Positions 5,758 to 10,567 of a DNA stretch of 10,567 nucleotides are shown here, in pieces. This stretch comes from JACJYE01 sp964432875 (GTDB lineage Bacteria; Bacteroidota; Bacteroidia; Chitinophagales; Saprospiraceae). Numbering within the stretch: the first letter of the stretch is position 1; every line of letters starts with the position of its first letter. The translations under genes were made by a program, and so were the position numbers. The notes under the pieces were generated by a model. It saw nothing but the letters and a program-made list of their open reading frames with translations. It had not been told where the DNA came from and did not search any database. The stretch spans positions 1 to 10,567 of the forward strand of contig CAYSPJ010000153.1 of NCBI GenBank assembly GCA_964432875.1, given 5' to 3'.

Positions 5758-6270
5758 ATGAGCATTGCAACAGAATATCCAACTACCAGCAAGAAGGTTG
5801 GGGTCAATATTGGTATCCAGGAAAACCAGCGCGAACTGGTTGCTGAGATGCTTAAGCACCTGCTCGCCGACGAGCACGTCTTATACATCAAACTGCGCAA
5901 CTATCACTGGAATGTAACCGGCCCTTATTTCCAACCTTTGCACGCTTTCTTCCAGGAGCAGTACACCGCCGTAGCTGTATTTATCGATGATATTGCCGAG
6001 CGCATCCGCACTTTGGGGGCTTTTACGCCCGGTTCGATGGAAGAATTTAGCCAGTATGCCCGCTTGCAGGAGACGAGCCATTTAAACGGCAATGCCGGAG
6101 AGATGCTGCGCAGCCTGCTGGAAAGCCACGAGGCGATCATCAAGGTAATGCGGCAAGACCAGGAAGCGGCTATGGAAAAAGGCGGCGACGCCGGCACCCA
6201 GGATTTCCTCGTTGGCCTAATGGAAGCCCACGAGAAATTTGCCTGGATGGTGAGAGCCCATATTCAATAG
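5758..6270 (+). CDS. dps: Dps-family miniferritin (DNA-binding protein from starved cells)
   Basis: A 170-residue Dps protein that assembles into a dodecameric shell, oxidises Fe(II) with hydrogen peroxide and stores the iron, limiting Fenton damage. The inter-subunit ferroxidase ligands are all visible and align one residue off E. coli numbering: His50 in RNYHWNVTGPYF, His62 in PLHAFFQEQY, and Asp77 and Glu81 in FIDDIAERI. The four-helix bundle length is normal. The N-terminal tail (residues 1-25) has a single Lys pair and no long basic extension, so DNA binding is uncertain. I chose the ATG at 5758, not the GTG at 5725: the upstream extension (SFHYKLNIII) has no counterpart in the family, and the sequence there resembles an AT-rich leader. 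It is convergent with tonB, with a strong hairpin between them. Peroxide or starvation control is usual in the family but no operator was recognised. Confidence 0.95.
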   Translation: MSIATEYPTTSKKVGVNIGIQENQRELVAEMLKHLLADEHVLYIKLRNYHWNVTGPYFQPLHAFFQEQYTAVAVFIDDIAERIRTLGAFTPGSMEEFSQYARLQETSHLNGNAGEMLRSLLESHEAIIKVMRQDQEAAMEKGGDAGTQDFLVGLMEAHEKFAWMVRAHIQ

Positions 6271-6291
6271 ACAGCTCGCACTGTAACACGA

Positions 6292-6326
6292 GGAAAGGGG
6301 CCGCTTGTATCAAGCGGCCCCTTTCC
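6292..6326. terminator. 16-bp hairpin between convergent dps and tonB
   Basis: A perfect 16-bp inverted repeat (arms 6292-6307 and 6311-6326, from GGAAAGGGGCCGC to the matching GCGGCCCCTTTCC) with a TAT loop lies 22 nt after the dps stop and 26 nt before the tonB stop on the other strand. There is no long T-run on either side, but the position and stability make a bidirectional terminator or transcript-end stabiliser very likely. Confidence 0.8.
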
Positions 6327-6352
6327 ATTATCAGGATTTAGGTACGAGGGTT

Positions 6353-7294
<942 letters not shown>

Positions 7295-7425
7295 GTGTGA
7301 GGAATTTTGTACCCGTGGGTGTTAACGAATGAATTTTTTTCTCGATTCAAAGTTGCAGATAATGAGCAGAAAGCTAAATGACATAAGGCACCTTGTAAAA
7401 ATGACTTTTATCAGTTACGCATTTT

Positions 7426-7457
7426 TTTGGGTACCCAACCGTTTTTGTTTACATTAG
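7426..7457 (+). promoter_or_regulatory. Candidate queG promoter overlapping a 12-bp palindrome
   Basis: TTTG (7426-7429) and TACATTAG (7450-7457, one mismatch to TAnnTTTG) are 20 nt apart, the usual -33/-7 spacing in Bacteroidota. The start would fall near 7464, about 16 nt before the ATG. The perfect palindrome TTGGGTACCCAA (7427-7438) sits on the -33 side, where a repressor or activator could act. Confidence 0.4.
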
Positions 7458-7479
7458 TAGCCTGAAGACCAAAGACAAG

Positions 7480-8415
7480 ATGCCAAAACCAGCCGATCAT
7501 ACCCGCATGATTAAACAAGAAGCTCAACGCCTGGGCTTTAGCTTTGTAGGCATCGCCCGGGCAGAGGCGCTGGACGAGGAGGCCAGGCGGCTGGAAGCCT
7601 GGTTGAATAGCGGCATGCATGGACAGATGGCTTATATGGAAAACCACTTTGACAAGCGCATCGACCCGCGCCAGCTGGTGCCAGGCGCCCAGTCGGTCAT
7701 CAGCCTGATGTACAATTACCATACCGCCAAAGCGCAAGCCGATCCGGGAGCGCCCAAGATTTCCAAGTACGCTTATGGCGAAGACTACCACTTTGTGCTC
7801 AAGCGCAAGTTGAAAGATTTGTTCTACTTCATCCAGGAGCAGATCGGGGAAGTAGCCGGCCGGGTATTCGTCGATTCCGCGCCAGTGCTGGAGCGAGATT
7901 GGGCACGCCGTAGCGGTATCGGTTGGGTAGGGAAGCATACGCTGCTGATCCACCCGCGGGCCGGCTCGTACTTTTTCCTCGCCGAGCTGATCCTCTGCCT
8001 GGAGTTGGAATACGATCATCCGCTCAAAGATTATTGCGGCACGTGCCGGCGCTGTATCGATGCCTGCCCCACTGATGCCATCGCGCCGCAAGGCTACGTG
8101 GTGGATGGCAGCAAGTGCATCTCCTATTTTACCATCGAGCTAAAGGATGCCCTACCGGAAGAATATCGCGGCAAGTTTGAAAACTGGATGTTCGGCTGCG
8201 ATATCTGTCAGCAGGCTTGCCCCTGGAACCGCTTTTCCACGCCACACCAGGAGCCGGCCTTCGAGCCCAAGCCTGCTTTGCTCGAGATGAGCCAGCGCGA
8301 ATGGGAAGATATTACCGAAGAAGTATTCCAGGAGCTCTTCCGCCGCTCAGCGGTAAAGCGCACGAAATACGAGGGCTTGAAGCGCAATATCGAGTTTTTG
8401 AAAACCAAGGGTTGA
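7480..8415 (+). CDS. queG: Epoxyqueuosine reductase QueG
   Basis: A 311-residue cytoplasmic iron-sulfur/cobalamin enzyme that reduces epoxyqueuosine to queuosine at the wobble position of tRNAs with GUN anticodons. The two [4Fe-4S] motifs are complete: CGTCRRCIDACP (Cys186, 189, 192, 196) and GCDICQQACPWN (Cys240, 243, 247), with a further cluster Cys in the linker region (DGSKCIS). The catalytic Asp is visible as Asp132 in VDSAPVLERDWA, followed by the family block GIGWVGKHTLLIHPRAGSYFFLAE. The length suits the short form without the C-terminal HEAT-repeat extension. The start is the ATG at 7480; no better upstream start exists. It is divergent from tonB, and 22 nt upstream of the lipoprotein gene, so the two are probably co-transcribed. 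The enzyme needs cobalamin, as does the methylmalonyl-CoA mutase represented further right. Confidence 0.96.
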   Translation: MPKPADHTRMIKQEAQRLGFSFVGIARAEALDEEARRLEAWLNSGMHGQMAYMENHFDKRIDPRQLVPGAQSVISLMYNYHTAKAQADPGAPKISKYAYGEDYHFVLKRKLKDLFYFIQEQIGEVAGRVFVDSAPVLERDWARRSGIGWVGKHTLLIHPRAGSYFFLAELILCLELEYDHPLKDYCGTCRRCIDACPTDAIAPQGYVVDGSKCISYFTIELKDALPEEYRGKFENWMFGCDICQQACPWNRFSTPHQEPAFEPKPALLEMSQREWEDITEEVFQELFRRSAVKRTKYEGLKRNIEFLKTKG

Positions 8416-8437
8416 GCCAGCCTTAAAAATCGGAGCC

Positions 8438-9136
8438 ATGTTTCACCATCCCCGCCTTTTTCAACTCGTTTGTATCCTGAGCTTTTATGGTGCGGTGATG
8501 ATAGCCTTATTGACCTCTTGTGGCGGGGAGGCCTCCGCGGGCTACGGGCAGCAGGAAGATGCTGCCACGGCAATAATTGGAACGGATGCTGGCCCTGCGG
8601 GCAGCGGCGCTGTTTTGAGGCCCACACCCGGGAAGGTGCCGGTTGTATTGATTTTGGGCAGCGCGTTTTCCATTGCCCCCGGCCTGGAGCCGGAATCCTC
8701 CTATGCCGGCAGGCTTCAGGAGCGGTGGCGGCAGGTAGGTAGCGATGTCGAAGTGCTCAATGCCAGCATTAGCGGCGAGGTGTTGGCGGGTGCTCTGGAG
8801 CGGCTGCCAAGCTTATTGGAGCATCCCTTGCAGCAAGTCATCCTCGAGTTGGGGCAAGCAGATGAAGCCCAAGGCACATCCTTAAGTGATTTTGAGAAAA
8901 ATGGCCGTATGCTGCTGCAGGCCGTGCGAGCCCGGCAGCAGCATACGCCGGTGCTGTTGTTGTCTTCTGCTACGGGAGCGGCCTATCGCGCGGCGCTGAT
9001 GGCAGTAGCCATGGAAGTGCCGACAGTTGTTTTTTACGATTTGGCGGCCAAAGCGGGGGTACCTCTACGCCCGGATGATGACGCCTTGCACCAGCGCCTT
9101 GCCGATGCCATTTGGGATAAATTGCAGCATCGATGA
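8438..9136 (+). CDS. TesA/SGNH-like lipoprotein lacking the nucleophile serine
   Basis: A 232-residue predicted lipoprotein. A signal peptide with hydrophobic core (residues 8-25) ends in the lipobox LLTSC, so Cys28 would be lipidated. A low-complexity Ala/Gly linker follows (29-65). Residues 68-231 match the layout of TesA-type arylesterase/lysophospholipase of the SGNH family: strand VVLILG, the block II NASISGE (residues 108-114), then VILELG, and near the end a D-x-x-H pair (Asp215, His218). The block I motif GDSxS, however, reads GSAFS (residues 74-78), so the nucleophile Ser is Ala76 and the Asp is Ser75. Block III GxND reads GQAD (139-142), replacing the oxyanion Asn with Ala141. Hydrolysis is therefore not expected; a pseudo-esterase binding role is possible. 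It lies 22 nt after queG and is convergent with the mutase gene. The family assignment is by motif order from memory, hence moderate certainty. Confidence 0.75.
   Translation: MFHHPRLFQLVCILSFYGAVMIALLTSCGGEASAGYGQQEDAATAIIGTDAGPAGSGAVLRPTPGKVPVVLILGSAFSIAPGLEPESSYAGRLQERWRQVGSDVEVLNASISGEVLAGALERLPSLLEHPLQQVILELGQADEAQGTSLSDFEKNGRMLLQAVRARQQHTPVLLLSSATGAAYRAALMAVAMEVPTVVFYDLAAKAGVPLRPDDDALHQRLADAIWDKLQHR
8906..8947. repeat. 13-bp perfect inverted repeat inside the TesA-like gene
   Basis: CGTATGCTGCTGC (8906-8918) and GCAGCAGCATACG (8935-8947) are exact complements around a 16-nt spacer. In the protein they encode RMLLQ and RQQHT of one helix region. A hairpin this long inside a coding sequence is unlikely by chance and could affect translation or transcription. 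Confidence 0.8.
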
Positions 9137-9183
9137 GCCAGGGGTAAAGATGGAAAAGAGGGCTAGGTTTTAGTGCGCTGCTG

Positions 9184-10353
9184 CTAAGCAAACTCCCCTT
9201 TTGCTTCCATCTCCTGAAATCTTGCCCAAGCTTGCTCTGCCAGTTTGTCGGTCAGCTTTTCGATGTAATAGCTGCCCGCGCCAGGGTCGAGGGCCTGATG
9301 CAAGCGGCTCTCCATTTTCAGGATGTGCTGCACATTGCGCGCGATGCGGCGGGTGAAAGCAGTGCTGGGCTCATTTAGCGCATGATTGGACGGCAGGATG
9401 TAGATGCGGTCAGCACCGCCGATAGCGGCCGACATCGCTTGGGTGCTGGCGCGGATCATATTGGTGTTGGTGTGTTCATCCTGAGACTCCTCGGACAAAT
9501 GAGCCACAATAAAGGGGGCTTGGCCCTCGGCCCCATACGCTTTCAGTACGTTTGCCCATAGCAGGCGTAAGGCGCGCAATTTAGCGATCTCTACGAAGTA
9601 ACTCTTGCTGATGGATACGGTAAACTGCGCCTGGGCGTTAACCACTGCTGCGGGGATGCCCATAGCCGTAAGGCGGGACAGGTATTCACTGCCCTTAGCG
9701 ATGGTGTAGGCCAGTTCGGTCGAACTGTCATCGGGGCCGGAGTGAAAGCGTTGAGCATTGATTTGTAGGGTGCGGAAGCGCGGCATCTTGGCAGCACAAT
9801 ACTGCATCAGTTCTGCCAGCTTATCTATCGGCGGGCTGCTCCAGTCCAATATAGGGTCAAAGTCTATTGAGCCGCGCACATTTTGCCCGGAGACGCCCTG
9901 CGCTTCGAGCAAGTCCGTGAAGTGGCGGAAAACATCCCAAGGCTCAAAGGCGGCATAGCGCTCTTCAAAATTGACGGCGACTATGCCCAGGTCGATCCCT
10001 CGCAGCAACTGCTCCATAGCGGCCGGGCTTTCGATATGCTGATGCAATTGGAAGAGCGGGGCTTCGACCCCTCCATTCAGCCCTTCCAGGGCATCGGTAT
10101 TGGCCTGGCGAAAATCTTCTACGCTGATGTATTCGCCGATTTCCCAGTCATTATTGGTACGCGCGCCTTGCAGGGCTGGGGCGTTGAATGGGCCGTCGTC
10201 CGGGTGGTAAAAGGGGGCCAATTCGATGGCTTCTTCCAGTTGCCACTGCAGGTCTTGTAGCGGCTTGCCTTTGAGGTCTTTTTCAATTTTAGCGATCCAT
10301 GCCTGTTTACTGATCGGGGGGAAGGCTTCGAATAGGTTTTCCTGCTTTGCCAT
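9184..10353 (-). CDS. mutA: Methylmalonyl-CoA mutase small (beta) subunit, short form
   Basis: A 389-residue protein related to the non-catalytic small subunit of adenosylcobalamin-dependent methylmalonyl-CoA mutase, which interconverts succinyl-CoA and methylmalonyl-CoA together with the catalytic large subunit. The N-terminus is the family signature LFEAFPPISKQAWIAKIEKDLKGK. Further on, SIDFDPIL, the TIM-barrel stretch LRALRLLWANVL, NTNMIRASTQAMSAAIGGAD and DPGAGSYYIEKLT..LAEQAWARFQEME are all typical. It stops shortly after that block (EAKGEFA), so the C-terminal segment or degenerate B12-binding domain of longer small subunits is missing. The sequence after the stop reads QQRTKT and another stop, so there is no simple nonsense mutation to repair. 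No large-subunit gene follows; the next gene is the convergent lipoprotein, 47 nt away. The start is the ATG at 10351-10353, matching the family N-terminus. Confidence 0.9.
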   Translation of the reverse strand: MAKQENLFEAFPPISKQAWIAKIEKDLKGKPLQDLQWQLEEAIELAPFYHPDDGPFNAPALQGARTNNDWEIGEYISVEDFRQANTDALEGLNGGVEAPLFQLHQHIESPAAMEQLLRGIDLGIVAVNFEERYAAFEPWDVFRHFTDLLEAQGVSGQNVRGSIDFDPILDWSSPPIDKLAELMQYCAAKMPRFRTLQINAQRFHSGPDDSSTELAYTIAKGSEYLSRLTAMGIPAAVVNAQAQFTVSISKSYFVEIAKLRALRLLWANVLKAYGAEGQAPFIVAHLSEESQDEHTNTNMIRASTQAMSAAIGGADRIYILPSNHALNEPSTAFTRRIARNVQHILKMESRLHQALDPGAGSYYIEKLTDKLAEQAWARFQEMEAKGEFA

Positions 10354-10372
10354 AAGTGATGGTTTGAGGCAG

Positions 10373-10380
10373 GAAATATA
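10373..10380 (-). promoter_or_regulatory. Weak candidate -7 box for mutA
   Basis: On the minus strand TATATTTC (10380-10373) matches TAnnTTTG at five of six fixed positions, 19 nt before the ATG. No matching -33 TTTG was found at the right distance, so this is tentative. Confidence 0.25.
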
Positions 10381-10461
10381 GCAAGAAAAAACAGAATAGC
10401 AGCATTAAATCTTAAACAATGAAGTGTTTTTGAGCTCCGGGGCACATTCGCAGCCTTTTAC

Positions 10462-10478
10462 TAGTGCTGACGGCACTA
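10462..10478. repeat. Small hairpin upstream of mutA
   Basis: TAGTGC (10462-10467) and GCACTA (10473-10478) form a perfect 6-bp stem with a TGACG loop. It lies about 110 nt upstream of the mutA start and could be the terminator of a gene beyond the window or part of the mutA control region. Confidence 0.4.
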
Positions 10479-10508
10479 AATAACCGATTATTTTAAACAG
10501 AAGCAGTA

Positions 10509-10523
10509 TCTTGATAATCAAGA
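10509..10523. promoter_or_regulatory. 15-bp dyad TCTTGAT-A-ATCAAGA
   Basis: Seven-base arms TCTTGAT (10509-10515) and ATCAAGA (10517-10523) flank a single A, a shape common for dimeric regulator sites. No known operator is recognised. It lies in the 214-nt non-coding stretch that ends the window. Confidence 0.35.
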
Positions 10524-10540
10524 CAGCACCACTACTGCCT

Positions 10541-10567
10541 TCCCGCTCTCGCTGCGCTCGTCCGGGA
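10541..10567. repeat. GC-rich repeat-like hairpin cut by the window edge
   Basis: TCCCG (10541-10545) pairs with CGGGA (10563-10567) around a CTCTCGCTGCGCTCGTC core. Its composition differs sharply from the adjacent AT-rich spacer. It may be one end of a dispersed repeat, but the window stops here. Confidence 0.35.

Noticed and set aside
7411..8091. 226-codon frame antisense to queG
   Set aside because: It overlaps the clearly real queG and its likely promoter; the translation has no recognisable domain.

Overview
The window looks like a chromosomal segment from a member of the Bacteroidota, most likely the Saprospiria (Lewinella, Phaeodactylibacter or Haliscomenobacter type). This is inference from several signs: the polyproline, Cys-containing TonB C-terminal domain; a methylmalonyl-CoA mutase small subunit; a Met-type proteorhodopsin; near-absence of Shine-Dalgarno sequences before starts; AT-rich leaders with TAnnTTTG-like promoter boxes; and GC-richer genes. 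No rRNA, tRNA, CRISPR array, integrase or transposase is visible.

Layout, left to right. (1) Positions 14-684, minus strand: a two-gene unit of a small coiled-coil membrane protein and a four-helix DUF360/YvlD 'phage holin family' membrane protein. (2) Positions 823-4170, plus strand: a thiolase-like gene and, 12 nt later, a FadB-like hydratase/dehydrogenase gene, behind a good Bacteroidota-type promoter. Both proteins are full length but have lost key catalytic residues. The thiolase has neither active-site Cys. The dehydrogenase half of the FadB-like protein has three active-site substitutions, while its hydratase glutamates are intact. (3) Positions 4353-5090, plus: a proton-pumping rhodopsin (D-T-E motif, Met at the tuning site) with Gly at the carotenoid-antenna fenestration position. 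(4) Positions 5091-5757: mostly non-coding, with a strong leftward terminator, inverted repeats and a probable 28-residue membrane micro-protein on the minus strand. (5) Positions 5758-6270, plus: a Dps miniferritin, convergent with (6) a minus-strand TonB at 6353-7294; a 16-bp hairpin lies between them. (7) Positions 7480-9136, plus: queG (epoxyqueuosine reductase), then a lipoprotein that looks like a TesA-type SGNH esterase without its nucleophile. (8) Positions 9184-10353, minus: a short methylmalonyl-CoA mutase small subunit, standing alone.

How it fits together: the window mixes energy and lipid metabolism (fad-like pair, mutA, rhodopsin), stress defence (Dps), outer-membrane transport (TonB) and tRNA modification (QueG). 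Two gene products depend directly or indirectly on cobalamin. The most unusual signal is that three predicted enzymes (thiolase, hydroxyacyl-CoA dehydrogenase domain, TesA-like lipoprotein) keep their fold signatures and open frames but lack the residues that define their chemistry. The paired loss in the co-transcribed fad-like genes suggests a repurposed, not decayed, acyl-CoA complex. That interpretation is inference; the substitutions are read directly from the sequence.
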